NCBI RefSeq assembly: GCF_048544455.1
Contig: NC_133538.1
Coordinates: 22,988,469-23,052,468 of the forward strand
Length of the DNA: 64,000 bases
DNA from: Silene latifolia
Taxonomy: Eukaryota; Streptophyta; Magnoliopsida; Caryophyllales; Caryophyllaceae
Reading direction: 5' to 3'
Shown here: positions 42,251 through 53,391 of the stretch, one piece after another
Position numbering within the stretch: position 1 is the first letter of the stretch
Layout: every line of letters starts with the position of its first letter
Made by a program: the position numbers and the translations under genes
Notes under the pieces: generated by a model
Database searches by the model: none
What the model was told of the DNA's origin: nothing
What the model saw: only the letters and a program-made list of their open reading frames with translations

Positions 42251-45200
42251 TTGTGGAGCATGGAATGTTAGAGGTATGAATAATCCTACCAAACAATATG
42301 AAATAAAGAGGGTTTTAAACCAGAATAAGGTGGGGTTATTTGGTTTAGTTGAAACTAGAATAAAGAGTAGTAGTAGAAATAATGTGGGTGCAGCTCTTTG
42401 GGGGGACTGGTCCATCTGTACCAATTCTAGTCTTCATACTGGGGGTAGAATTTGGCTCATATGGGACTCTAATTCCTATGAGGTGTGTGTCCATGATATC
42501 ACAATCCAGAGTATTCATGCTCAGGTTGTTGATAAAAGTAGTAAGAAATCTTTTTGGTATACTGTAGTCTATGGGCTAAATAAACTTGCTGAGAGGGAGG
42601 ATTTGTGGAGGAGCATTAGGAGGTATAGTTGCAGTATAGATGAGCCTTGGCTTATCTGTGGGGACCTTAATGCTATCATAAACTGGGATGAGAGAATTGG
42701 TGGGGCTATAGTTACTAATGCAGAGATTCAACCTCTGAGAAGGGTGGTTTTTGACTGCAATTTGAGTGACTTAAAAGCTCGTGGTGCTTTTTATACCTGG
42801 ACTAATAAACATGAGCATGGGTCTAGGGTTTTTAGCAGAATTGATAGAGTTTTATGTAATGAGGCTTGGCTTGATGCTTATCCTGATAGCTATGCTCACT
42901 TTTTACCAGAGGGTATGTATGATCATTGCCCTTGTTTGATACATCTGAGAGAAGTCAGGCAAAAGAGGGGACATTCTTTTAAATATTTTAACATGTGGTC
43001 TCTTTCCCCTGATTTTTAGGACGTGGTTGCTACTGGATAGGCTAGGGAGGTTCAGGGCACCCCTATGTTCAAGATGGTGAGAAAATTGAAATTGTTAAAG
43101 GGTGATTTGAAAAATCTTAATAAGGAGCAGTTTGGGGATATAGAAAATCTCACCCATCTTACTGAGATTGCTTTGAACCAGCTCCAAACTAGTTTAGCTC
43201 AGGACCCTTTAAATAAGGTGTTGTGTGATGCTGAATGTCAGTGTGCTAAGGAATTGAAGGAACTTAGATTGGCTAGGGATCAATTCCTCAGACAAAAAGC
43301 AAAATGTAAGTGGCTAAAACTAGGTGATGATAATACCAGCTACTTTCATGCTTTACTAAAGAGCAGGAGGAGTAGGAATAGGGTATACCAGGTTAAAGAT
43401 TTAAACAACAAGCTGTGCTATACTGAAGATGAGATTCAAGGGGCTTTTGTTCAATTCTATAAGTCTTTACTGGGTACCTCAAATCCTGTCAGGCCTGTTA
43501 ATGTGAAGGTTGTGAAGACTGGTAAATGTGTGGAGGCTAATCACTGTAATCTTCTCAATGCTCCTGTGACTGCAGAGGAGATTAAGCTTGCAATGTTCAG
43601 TATTGAAGGGGATAAAGCCCCTGGCCCGGATGGGTATACGAGTAAGTTTTTTAAGGATGCTTGGCCTCTGGATGGCTCTGATGTGGTTAAGGCTATTCAG
43701 AGTGTCTTCTTGTCTGGGAAGCTCCTCAAGCAATGTCACAATACTATTCTTACACTTGTGCCAAAAGTGGAGGTCCCTGATTCTGTGTTACAATTTAGGC
43801 CGATTGCCTGTTGCAACACTATTTACAAGTGCCTCTCAAAAGTCTTATGCAATAGATTGAGTAAGATACTGCCTGATATCATTTCTTCTTCCCAGAGTGC
43901 ATTTATCAAAGGGAGGGATATAGTGGGGAATATCCTTATTTGTCAAGACCTGATAAAGTTATATAATAGGAAGTCTTGTTCTCCTAGAATCATGATGAAG
44001 CTTGATTTGCAAAAAGCTTATGATTCGGTGGAGTGGTCTTTTGTGAGGGACATGCTTTCAGCTTTGGGATTCCCTGCTGAGTTTAGTAAGATTATCATGT
44101 TATGTGTCAGCACTCCTTCCTTCTCTATTTCCCTTAATGGAGAGACTTTTGGCTTTTTTAAGGGGCAAAGAGGTTTAAGACAGGGGGACCCCCTCTCCCC
44201 TCTGTTGTTTACCCTTTGTTTGGAGTATTTGAGCATAGTTTTACTAGTGATCCAAGAAAGCAAGAAGTTTAGGTTTCATCCATTGTGTCAGAGGATTAAA
44301 CTTACTCATTTGTTCTTTGCTGACGACTTAGTGATGTTCTGCAAGGGGGAGAGGAGGCCTATTGAGCTGCTTTTAAATGCCTTCAATTATTTTTCAAAGG
44401 CTTCTGGACTGAATATGAACAAAGGGAAGTCAAGTTTTTATTGTAATGGGGTAGATGCTCAACTTATTGATGAGGTGGTGAAGTTGACTGGAATGAAGAG
44501 AGGTTCTGTACCATTCAAATATCTAGGGGTTAATGTTTCTCCAAAGAGACTGTCTGTACAGGACTGTACTTGTCTGGTAGATAAGATTGTCGATAGAATT
44601 AGGGGATTTGGGGCTAGGAAGTTGTCGTATGCTGGCAGGGTTGTGCTCATACAATCTGTTCTCAGCAGTTTACACAGTTACTGGTCACGTATTTTCATCA
44701 TCCCTAAGACTGTTACTAATAAGATTGAGGCTATTTGTAGGGCATTCCTATGGCATGGATCTGATAATAAGGAGAGTCCTTCCCTTGTATCTTGGCAGGA
44801 GATTTGTAGACCTAGGAAACAGGGAGGATTAGGTCTGAAGCAACAGTATGCTTGGAATGTTGCGTTGTTGGGGAAGTATGTTTGGTGGATTGCTAGTAAG
44901 GCTGACATATTATGGGTACGGTGGGTGCATGTTGTTTATATAAAGCATAAAAGTTGGTTGGATTTTGAGCCTAGCATCAATTCTAGTTGGTCTTGGCGCA
45001 AGATATGCCAGGTAAAGAACATCCTCAAAGGGCTTATTTTTGACAGTAGGGGGGATCCTTTAACTATTCCTTATTCTAGTAGTAAAGGTTACTCCCTGCT
45101 GGTCCCTGATGTGGAGAATGTAAGATGGTTCCCTTGGATGTTGAATAGGTGCATTGTACCTAAGCATGGTTTCTGTTTTTGGCTGGTGGCTCACAAACAA

Positions 45201-45623
45201 CTGTTGACTCAGGATCGTCTGGTTAGAATGCATATCATTCATCAAAACAGGTGCTTTCTATGTGGAGCTATGGAAGAGGATCACAATCATTTGTTCTTTA
45301 AGTGCAGTTATAGTAGTAAATGTCTGGGCCTGGTTTCTGTCTGGTGTAAGATTCAGATTCCAGAGACTGACTGGGTTACTTGGTGGATTAAGTGGTGACA
45401 GAGGTATGCTAGCAAGAAGCAGGTAACTGCTATGATTATTTCCTGCCTGGTGTATCATCTTTGGCAAATGAGAAACAAATGCAGACTGGAAGGTGTTTTA
45501 AATAGACCTGAATACCTGGTGAAGTATGTTCAACAGGAAGTAGGAATCCGTATGGGGCAATATAAGTTTAAATGTACTAATGCTAGTGTGTTAAATTGGA
45601 TGGATGAAATTAGGCGATGTTAA
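42243..45623 (+). pseudogene. LINE-2 ORF2 (endonuclease and reverse transcriptase)
   Basis: ATG at 42243 (MGSCGAWNVRGMN). Endonuclease to about 42960: LFGLVETRIK, LICGDLNAIINWDERIGG, TNKHEHGSRVFSRIDRVL and PEGMYDHCPCL. RT from about 43600 to 44550: GDKAPGPDGYTSKFF, RPIACCNTIYK, SQSAFIKGRDIV, MMKLDLQKAYDSVEW, GLRQGDPLSPLLF and FADDLVMFCKG, all key residues present. A zf-RVT-like motif CFLCGAMEEDHNHLFFKC is near 45250-45305. One frame runs through with only three stops: TAG at 43017 and 43038 (between endonuclease and RT) and TGA at 45396, after which the frame stays open to TAA at 45621. No frameshift was seen, so the copy is recently inactivated. Confidence 0.9.
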
Positions 45624-46658
45624 GGCTAGTGTACTATTAGGCTAGGCCTTGCAATGTGTTTGTATTGGGACACTTTTATATATTCTAATGAGAATGCTTA
45701 CATTTTCCCAAAAAAAAAAAAAAAAAATCATCATTGTTTGATAATATTCGATGTCGGGTTCGATTTGACAAGATTGACATGAATAGTTTTGAAAATGATT
45801 ATGGACTAATTGTTTTAAGTCCATTTTGAATGTAATTAGTCGGTACTCATCATCTTACCCGGGTTAAAATCCGACATGGTATATAGAACCAAGGATGATT
45901 TCGTATTGGCGACTAATATGCTTGTTTTGAAAATGTAAAGAAATGATGAAAGGCTTAAAAATACCTCCCAAATGTCATTAACCAAATATTATCACCGAAA
46001 CACGGATTTAATCGTCATGGTATGAAGAACCAAAGGTGAAAAATGCTTTATGGTTAAAACATGTAAAATGAAACAAAAAGGTTTCGAAAATACTTGAAAT
46101 GGTAAAAACCGATTACAAATCTGAAAAATGGATTAAGGGAAATGACGAGAACAAACACGGTTGATCTCTGGTCTGGGCACCCCATTTAGGCGCGAGCCGA
46201 TGGCGACCTAAGGGGCTTCGCCTCGGACCAAAAATCGATTTTAGCTCGTTTATTCCATGTTTTGGTTCATGTTATGCATGTTTTAGCATGTTAAAGTCAT
46301 GAAATGAAAGAAAACATAATAAAAGAGGATTTTTACACCCTCATACTTACATGTTTGGTTGTGGCGAGTGACCGACGTAAGTGTAACAACTTGTTTGATC
46401 GGAAAAAACTCGGTTTAAAACCGTTTTGGTAAGTAAAAGAGTATTTTAAATGTTTAGTGATGGTGTAGTGGTCAAAGTGGTCGGACAAGAAGTTTAATGC
46501 ACGATGACGGTACCAAACAATGTGTAAGGCTCGTGTTTACGATCGGTAGGTCGTAAACACGCGTCGGATTGTGACTTTAGAAGTCGAGTCGAGAATTTTA
46601 AGGGAGAAAAGAGGGGGCGGACACTCGCGTAAATCTCAAATGGGCGACATTTGAGGGG

Positions 46659-46667
46659 TATTTATAG
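46659..46667 (-). promoter_or_regulatory. TATA box in TatF 3' LTR
   Basis: The minus strand reads CTATAAATACCCC. The same element is at 63643-63651 in the 5' LTR, where it would drive TatF transcription leftward. Confidence 0.6.
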
Positions 46668-47166
46668 GAGAATGAGTGGTTGTGTGATTTTTTAGCGACG
46701 TGGCCACCTGGGCTGCTCAAAGAGGCGCGAGCCACGTCACGGCACTTCGAGTTGTGTTGTCACTGTCACAACAAACGCAATCATGATTTGTTCTATCCTA
46801 GGTTTTGTAGTCACATGTTTGGTACTTGACCATTCATGAATCCGGGAAAACTTAGTATAGAAGGCTTGAGATATTTTGTTTTTGTGGTTGACTCGGTTTG
46901 ACTCGTTGTTGGAGTCGGATTTTAAATTTTCGAGTCGGTTTTTGGCTCGGTGTCGGTTTTAGTGTCATCGCGACCCCGTCGTTATGCATTAAACACTCCA
47001 GGTATTTTTGAAATGTTTTGAAATGTTTAGTTTTCGAAATCGTTTTAAGTTTTCCGACGTAAAGTTGTACACAAACTGTCGATCAAACGCTGCAACCCCA
47101 AAACATGTTGTAGTCCAATAATCATCGGGTGTTTGTTGGAGTCTCAGCAGATACTGGGTATCTACA

Positions 47167-47181
47167 GAGCCCCCACTTTGA
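47167..47181 (-). other. TatF polypurine tract
   Basis: The minus strand reads TCAAAGTGGGGGCTC just before the LTR start TGTAGATACC. Confidence 0.8.
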
Positions 47182-47520
47182 CTGAGGCTTGGACAGGGCA
47201 TAAGTCAAAGTAGAGTCCCCAGGTCAATCGAAGATTACAACCTGAAGACCCAAGCGACGTCGAGGCGGCTCGAAAGGATTCGGGCCAAGGACCTGCCGTC
47301 GGGAAGGGCGACGCCAAGGCGACTCGAGGGTACGAGTCCGGGACCTGTCGTCGGGAACAGTTTAGAGTCTGTTGACTGTCCGTGCACGTCGTTTAAAGTC
47401 CGTTAGACTACGTGCAAAGGCTCGCCAGCCATAAGAAGGAGTCATACCTGAGGCATCTTCGGATATGTCCTTGCATGGTTGCGGATAAATGCTCGCCAGC
47501 TGTGGTGCGTATATGAGGAG

Positions 47521-47760
47521 GGCTCGCCAGCCGCGGTGCGTTGTAAGGCTCGCCAGCCGCGGTGCGTTGTAAGGCTCGCCAGCCGCGGTGCGTTGTAAGG
47601 CTCGCCAGCCGCGGTAAGGAAATGTACCCAAGGCATCTTCGGGATGTGTCCTTGAAAAAAGGTAAGGAAATGTACCCGAGGCATCTTCGGGATCTGTCCT
47701 TGAAAAAGGTAAGGAAATGTACCCGAGACATCTTCGGGATGTGTCATTGAAAGGTTGCGG
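47521..47760. repeat. Two tandem arrays in TatF 3' region (26 bp and about 56 bp)
   Basis: GGCTCGCCAGCCGCGGTGCG + TTGTAA repeats with a 26-bp period at 47521, 47547, 47573 and 47599 (last one partial). It is followed by three copies of a unit of about 56 bp starting GGTAAGGAAATGTACCC (about 47613, 47669 and 47708-47760) that includes GGCATCTTCGGGAT. Single GCTCGCCAGCC units also occur at 47420, 47490 and 47768. Confidence 0.85.
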
Positions 47761-47879
47761 ATAAATGCTCGCCAGCCATGGTAAACGTCGGTTAATGGAC
47801 CATGGGAATAGCCGCGTCGAAAGGGCTTGTTTCGAAAGTAGCGAACTCGTGATGTCGCTGGGGAAATAGCGAGTATGGA

Positions 47880-48440
47880 TTCTCACTATCACTGTTTTTT
47901 TTTTGAATGAGCGGGTTCCGCGAGGAAGCCCCCTGCTGGCATTTGAAGGAACAGTGAATTTGGAATTTTCACCATTCGGTTTGGAGTTTGTAGTGGCGGT
48001 TTTGATCGCCGTTTGTCTTAATTTTGAAAGGAAATAGCAAATTTTAAATCTGCTATTACATTTGAAGTGACGGTTTATGTGCCGCCGTTGACATTTTGAA
48101 AGAAATAGTGAATTTTGAATCTTCACTATTGATTGAAGTGACGGTTTATGTGCCGCCGTTGACATTTGAAAGAAATAGTGAATTTGGAATCTTCACTATT
48201 AATTGAAGTGACGGTTTATGTGCCGCCGTTGACATTTGTGGTGAAAATAGTGGAATTCAATTTCCAACTATTATTTTGAAATTGACGGTTTTAAATGTCG
48301 TTGCTCGAAATAGCGATTTTGAATTTTCGCCGTTATTTTGAAATTGGCGGTTTTGATCGCCGTTTGCTTGAAAATAGCGAGTTTTAAATTTTCACTATTT
48401 GTTTTTGTTTGTTTTCGAGGAAATGACAATATTTAATATC
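47880..48440. repeat. Hairpin-type tandem repeats in TatF 3' region
   Basis: Copies of a 70-71 bp unit with GTGACGGTTTATGTGCCGCC start near 48067, 48138 and 48208. Each is joined to AATAGTGAA...TTCACTATT, an inverted repeat able to form a hairpin. Decayed relatives extend from 47880 to about 48440. Confidence 0.75.
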
Positions 48441-51063
48441 GTCAACGAAAATTTTGAAGTCTGTCGTGGGAAATTGGGCCAAAGCCCAAATTTCGCTGAA
48501 AAAGAAAGGGGAGGCCTGGTTTAGGCGCGAGCCACCTGGCGATGCAAGCCGGCTTCCCTATTTTTGTTAAAAAGACGCGAGGTTGAGTTGCGGATGAATA
48601 TTCATCTTCAACCTCGCAATTTCGCCCAAAATCGCCATTGACGGACCTTCAAGCTTCCTTTCATCCGTGCCATTGTCAACAAATGTCATCTCAAGGTAAG
48701 TATTTCCCATTGAATCCTTTCAAATTTGTTGATTGTTAGCTAGATTGAATTAGGGCGGATTTTGCCCTAAAAATCGAATTGGGCGTTTTTTATTGAGCCA
48801 ATTTCAAGTAAAATTGATGTTTGCATTAGTTTAGAAACCTGTTTAGGAGTATAGGGGTGCTTTTAGTTTGCACTTTGATCCCCGTTCCTGCTCCCTATGC
48901 TCGAAAAACGTGATTCAGGCGAGAAACCGTCTCATTTCACAATGCCAAGTTTATTTGCTTGGGTAGTGGGTCCCACTAGGTTGCATTGTAGTTGGGAAAA
49001 CCCGTGTTTGCCATTTAAGGACCTTCATTGGATGTTTGTGGGCAAAATTGGATTTTTGCCTTTTTGCGACGGTCTTACGTCTGACAAAATAAGCGCTTGT
49101 TTGGGCTTGAATTGAGTCAGTCAGCCTTGAAATGGACCTTATTGGTATTTTAGGTCACCTTGGGGCGTGATAAAAATCACGTTTGCCTTTTTGCGGTCGT
49201 TTTTGAATTTTTGACCGGCTCGGGCTCAAATTAGCGTATGAATTGCCTTTTTGAACCGTAGAAAAAATCCCCATTGTGTCGGGCATGTATTTTGGGTTGT
49301 TGGCAGACCTTGTATAGGTCTTGAAATGCCGTTTTTATGGTTTTGACTCGTACTTTGCTTGAAAAGAGGGGCGAGTCCTTTTTGTGTTTTTTTGTTTGTG
49401 AATGGTTTGGGGCGGGATTGCCCCTTGTTTTTTATATTGCAAGTTGTTGTTGTTGTTTTTGGATTTGTCCATTTCATGCCGTCGTAGTGCCGAAATTTCG
49501 GCTGACGTTTCTTGTTGTTTTTCTTTTTGATCGCAGGGTATCGTCTGGGACCGATGGGGTCCGTTGTTGAGGCTTTGGAGGAGGAAGTCGATCCCGGAGG
49601 GGGAGATTCGACTGTTTTTTGTTACAGGCTTGGTTGTGTTTCTCCCTGGCGGCCTTTGTCCGGCCAACGATCGGGTATCGATCGTTGGTCGTTGTCTGTA
49701 GAGATTCGGATAGGCGACCAATATGGCTGGTTTGTCCTTTTCGTTGTTGCTCATGGACAGGATGACTGATGATTGGGGGTCACTACGAGTGTGTTAACCC
49801 CTGTTGTTGACCTTGATCGCAGTTGAGTTCAGCTGAGTGGGGTCCAACATCGGGGTAGCATGCTAAGCTACGGTCCCTGGTTGTCCTATCGTCCGAAATC
49901 TGCAAGACATTGTCTTCTTTTTTGTCATGGAGCAGGAGTGAGGGGTTATCGTCATGGTAACCACCTCTGCTTTCACTGTTGCTCCTCTGTTTCCCCTGTT
50001 GCTCCCTTTCCTTTCTGTTTGAGAGGATAGGGAGTGCTTAGTTCGGTAGGTGGCGGATAGCCCCCAGTTTGTTGTCTTAGGCCAGTGTCTGTATGATAGA
50101 CGTTTGTTTTAGGCCAGTGTCTGTATGATAGACGTTTGTTGATGCATTTTGCATAAGGCGGTTTGTATATATGTGTTTTTGGATTGTGGTTTGTTTTGTG
50201 ATTTTGGCTTTTTGTGTTGTGTTTCGGAAGAGCGTTGTTCGCTGTTGACTCTCCTTTTGCTTTGCACCAGTTCCTGCATCGTTAGTGTAGAAAAACAGGC
50301 AACAGGTAGCATGTAAACACGTAGAAGCGTTTGCTCACGTAAAGCATTTGTTTGAAAAATCAAAATTAACCACGATGACTTGAAGTTAAAATTGAAATTT
50401 TGAAAATGAATTTTTGAAAATTCCGTGGCAAAATCGTCACATTTGGAATTCAAAAGAAATTGATTTGAAAATTTGAGCAATTAACTCGTGTCGTGAATTA
50501 GATTGCATCGAAATTTCGAAAATGACTCGAAAAATATAAAAACTCAAACCGTTAGGAAAGAATTTTAGAAAAGGATTTTTGCGAGTACATTTGGCTTTTG
50601 AGGTTAAGACTCGAATTTGTGAGTGCTTGAATTTTGAGTAAAACTGATGTCGTGTTATCAATCTTCGGTTTTGATTTTTGCTGGAAAATTGCGAAAAAAG
50701 CGAAAAAATTTTGGGATTTCGACTGACATGGAAACGATCCGTCGCGGATCGGGGCGACTAGCCCTTCCCCCCTTAAAAAAAAGAAAGAAAAATCCGTATG
50801 TTTAAAGCTGCGTCATGGAAACCGTGTCGGATTTCGTAAAACGCGAAAACAAGGAAATGTGAGTGTGAAGAAACACAAAATTTCCCGGATCATCCCGAAG
50901 AGGCGCGAGGTTCCTGGCGGGAGGTTTGAGGTCTCAGGAGAAAACACATGTTGAAAGAGACAAGTCAACAATGCGGAATCTGGAGAAGCCTCAAAGAGGC
51001 GCGAGCGTCTTGGCGATGGAAGCCAGCTCTCCTCTTTTTCTGAAAAATGCGCTGATCATTTTG
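48441..51063. other. TatF noncoding region beside the antisense gene
   Basis: No convincing coding frame. A 32-bp direct repeat (TTAGGCCAGTGTCTGTATGA + TAGACGTTTGTT) lies at about 50078 and 50109. AGGCGCGAG motifs are at 48523, 50901 and 50996. The last 150 bp may act as upstream promoter for the gene at 51154. Confidence 0.55.
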
Positions 51064-51072
51064 TATAAATAG
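51064..51072 (+). promoter_or_regulatory. TATA box of the TatF antisense gene
   Basis: TATAAATAG about 90 bp upstream of the ATG at 51154, with a cytosine/adenine-rich likely start region near 51095 (CATCCAAAACACAAAACATC). Textbook spacing for a plant gene, on the strand opposite to TatF. Confidence 0.6.
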
Positions 51073-51153
51073 GGACGTTTGCGCTTCATTGTTTCAGCAT
51101 CCAAAACACAAAACATCTCTACAAAACCTCTTCTTCTTCCACAAAAATATTTC

Positions 51154-52611
51154 ATGGATGCTTTTGAGAATGCATTGCGACAATGGTGCCGGGATTTGTC
51201 GCCTCCCGAGAAGTATCAACTCGATTGCATGGGAGTTGGTCAATTGTTGGTGCTTCGTCAAGTCAAGGTGCAACCCTTGTTTCTTGAAGCATGTTCTCGG
51301 TTTTGGGATTCGAAACATCATGTTTTCGTTTTCACGAAGGGCGAGATTTGTCCTCTTGTCGAAGAAGTTGGAGTCATTGGTGGGTGGTCGGGTTGTACTC
51401 TAGTGCTTCCTCCAACTCGGTTGTGCTACAAGGAGAAATTCCGTTCCATGTTGGGCTTATCAACAAGCCAAGTCAACTTTCTTCTTGCTCCACGTGGTGT
51501 GGATATGTTGGCTCTTATTAACATCTTCTCGAATCGGCTAGATGCTAATGTCTCGGAGGTTGCTAGGAGAAGGGCTCTTGCATTTTGCCTTGTCCATGTG
51601 TACCTCTTTGTTGATGTCTTGAAGAAGGAGGGGCCGAGATGCCATGGTAGCATGACCCTTATCCATGTGATGGAGCAAATGGAGCATGGTAGAGATCCAT
51701 CGTGGTTGGTGCTTGGAGAGATTATCCAAGCTTTGGACAAGGAAGGCTCTTGTGGAGAAGCTCCCTCTTTTGGATCACCAAGGATCCTCCAAGTGTGGCT
51801 ACTGGAGAGGCTAAGGTATGTAGAGCCTCCGGTTAATCCTTCTTCTTACTCCGTCCATCACCTCACCATGAGGAAAAAGTTGTACCCGGATAGTTTTGCT
51901 TCCACCGAGGCCTATTGGGCCGCAAGATTGGCGGAGGAGAGTGGTCCTCATATCCGTTGGGTGGTGCTGTGGTGGCACTTGAGGTCCTTCACGGGGTTGC
52001 CCGCCTCGGGTGCTAGTCCTCGTTCTTTCATGGTGGTGGGTTTGAAGGTTGTTTCCTTCATTTATCCCGAAATGCTCATGAGGCAAATGGGGCGTCAACA
52101 AAAGGTGCCCGCTCAAGATACTCTTGTCCAAGAGAATGTTTTTCGGAACTCCGAGCTTGTGGAATTCTTTGAAAGATGGTGGGCCACTCGGCCGCTTTGG
52201 GAGGTACCAAACCCCGTTGCCACGACATGGGTGACTCCCGCTTATGTCAAGTGGTCACGTGCTCCATCCTTGGAAGAGAGATCCAAATTCCGTAAGGACG
52301 AGGTTGTCGACTTGAAGTATCGAGAGGTTGGCAAGGCCAACCGTGCCTTCTTTGAAGAGTATGTTGAGGGAGCTACTCCCGATGTGATGAGACCACCGAA
52401 AAGGAGGAACTCCGGCCCCAAGAGTATGGTGGGCCGTGCATTGGCTCGTCTTGGGTCGAACATGGGGTCTTGTGCTAGACCGGAGGCCGTCGCCGTCTTA
52501 GATCCGTTTAGGATCCGTTCCGAGGAGGAAGTCCATGCTAGGCGGGCCAACAAGAAGAACAAGGGGAAGATGTACCCCGAGGGAAAAGGCAAGGGTAGAA
52601 TGGAAGAGTGA
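51154..52611 (+). CDS. TatF antisense protein, plant mobile-domain/DUF7745-like (485 aa, intact)
   Basis: ATG at 51154 (MDAFENALRQWCRDLSPPEKY) to TGA at 52609-52611; the open frame extends 25 codons further upstream without an ATG. Features matching the DUF7745/plant mobile-domain fold (from memory) are an N-terminal helix pair, RFWDSKHHVFVFTKGEICPL (about residues 50-70), the LACP-like NIFSNRLD and FCLVHVYLFVDVL helices (about 130-165), and the FIYPEMLMRQMGRQQKVP block (about 310-325). A WVTPAYVKW motif follows (about 366-374). The C-terminus is basic (PPKRRNSGPKSMVGRAL, ARRANKKNKGKM), a possible nuclear signal. The gene lies between pol and the 3' LTR, opposite to TatF. An intact frame beside a decayed gag suggests recent constraint or youth. 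Its role is unknown. Confidence 0.75.
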   Translation: MDAFENALRQWCRDLSPPEKYQLDCMGVGQLLVLRQVKVQPLFLEACSRFWDSKHHVFVFTKGEICPLVEEVGVIGGWSGCTLVLPPTRLCYKEKFRSMLGLSTSQVNFLLAPRGVDMLALINIFSNRLDANVSEVARRRALAFCLVHVYLFVDVLKKEGPRCHGSMTLIHVMEQMEHGRDPSWLVLGEIIQALDKEGSCGEAPSFGSPRILQVWLLERLRYVEPPVNPSSYSVHHLTMRKKLYPDSFASTEAYWAARLAEESGPHIRWVVLWWHLRSFTGLPASGASPRSFMVVGLKVVSFIYPEMLMRQMGRQQKVPAQDTLVQENVFRNSELVEFFERWWATRPLWEVPNPVATTWVTPAYVKWSRAPSLEERSKFRKDEVVDLKYREVGKANRAFFEEYVEGATPDVMRPPKRRNSGPKSMVGRALARLGSNMGSCARPEAVAVLDPFRIRSEEEVHARRANKKNKGKMYPEGKGKGRMEE

Positions 52612-53391
52612 AGACCTCCATTACCTGCTTTATTATTATGTTGTATTATTGTCGTGAGTTTGTATTATGTTGTACTAGCTAGTTATTGTGTGTTTTGTGC
52701 TAGTTTTACTATGTGAGGTGTGTTAGTGGACACCTTAGCTTTGACAAGTTGTAGACTCGTCGAGCTTTATTTGCCGTTGAAATTGTAATCCCTCCCATTA
52801 TTAATTAAATAAGAGGATTGCTCGTGTCGAAAATTGTGAACGCTTGTTTCTTCCATCCATTTTGTGAAGGCAATTCGATTTGAATCGTCCTAAACGTTTG
52901 CACTTGGGAAAGTGGTATTTTGTGGAAAGGGAGAAAGTCTCATTTTGTATTTTGGAGGAGAGGGAATGATTTTCCCTTTCTTTTTTGATGGGATTTTTGT
53001 ATGTGGGGATGGTTATATCCTTCTTGTGTAAGAAAGGACTACCTACGTATCCACCTGAAGAGGTGAAATCAAACCATGATCGTAGTTCGAAATGTTATGT
53101 GAATTTGAATTGGGTTTTGTGGTTGTATCCATCAGGCATAAGAGGGACTGCTTATGTATCCACCTGAAGAGGTGAAATCAAACCATGCTCGTAGTTCAGG
53201 GGTTTGGTTTTTGTAGTGCAAATGGACATTGCCTTTGACGGATCAAAGGACATTCGAAACGGGCAAGGTGCCGCAGCTTAGACTCGATAAAACATGCAAT
53301 TTCAAATCAGAACATATTGAGGAACTTGACTTGAAAAGGGTCGAGCTTGGTGCTAGTTGTAAAACTAGGCTAGGTTGTTTGTTGATAGGGT
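52612..53391. other. TatF spacer between pol and antisense gene
   Basis: Convergent 3' ends of pol (53392) and the antisense gene (52611). The first 200 bp are T-rich, with AATTAAATAAGA near 52802 as a possible poly(A) signal region. A 31-bp direct repeat (AAGAGGTGAAATCAAACCAT + G(A/C)TCGTAGTTC) lies at about 53057 and 53166. Confidence 0.55.

Larger units (their letters stand above)
40942..45727 (+). mobile_element. LINE-2, L1-clade non-LTR retrotransposon (about 4786 bp)
   Basis: A 106-bp leader, ORF1, ORF2, a short 3' UTR and a poly(A) tail (45711-45727). It lies in the TatF left LTR in the opposite transcriptional direction. No target duplication is visible: the left flank ends GGTTCGAATAG and the right flank starts ATCATCATTG. 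The right LTR shows these two points 313 bp apart, so insertion went with loss of target DNA. LINE-2 is the better preserved of the two LINEs. Confidence 0.92.
40255..47166 (-). repeat. TatF 3' LTR (contains LINE-2)
   Basis: On the minus strand it runs from TGTAGATACCCAG (47166) to ...CCATGTCCACA (40255). The LTR parts are 40255-40941 and 45728-47166. Compared with the right LTR, 313 bp (equivalent of 62396-62709) are absent at the LINE-2 site. A minus-strand TATA box CTATAAATA lies at 46659-46667. Confidence 0.9.

Noticed and set aside
47362..48165. A 267-codon minus-strand frame of repeating residues
   Set aside because: It only reads through the tandem arrays at 47521-48240. Frames over such repeats stay open by periodicity.
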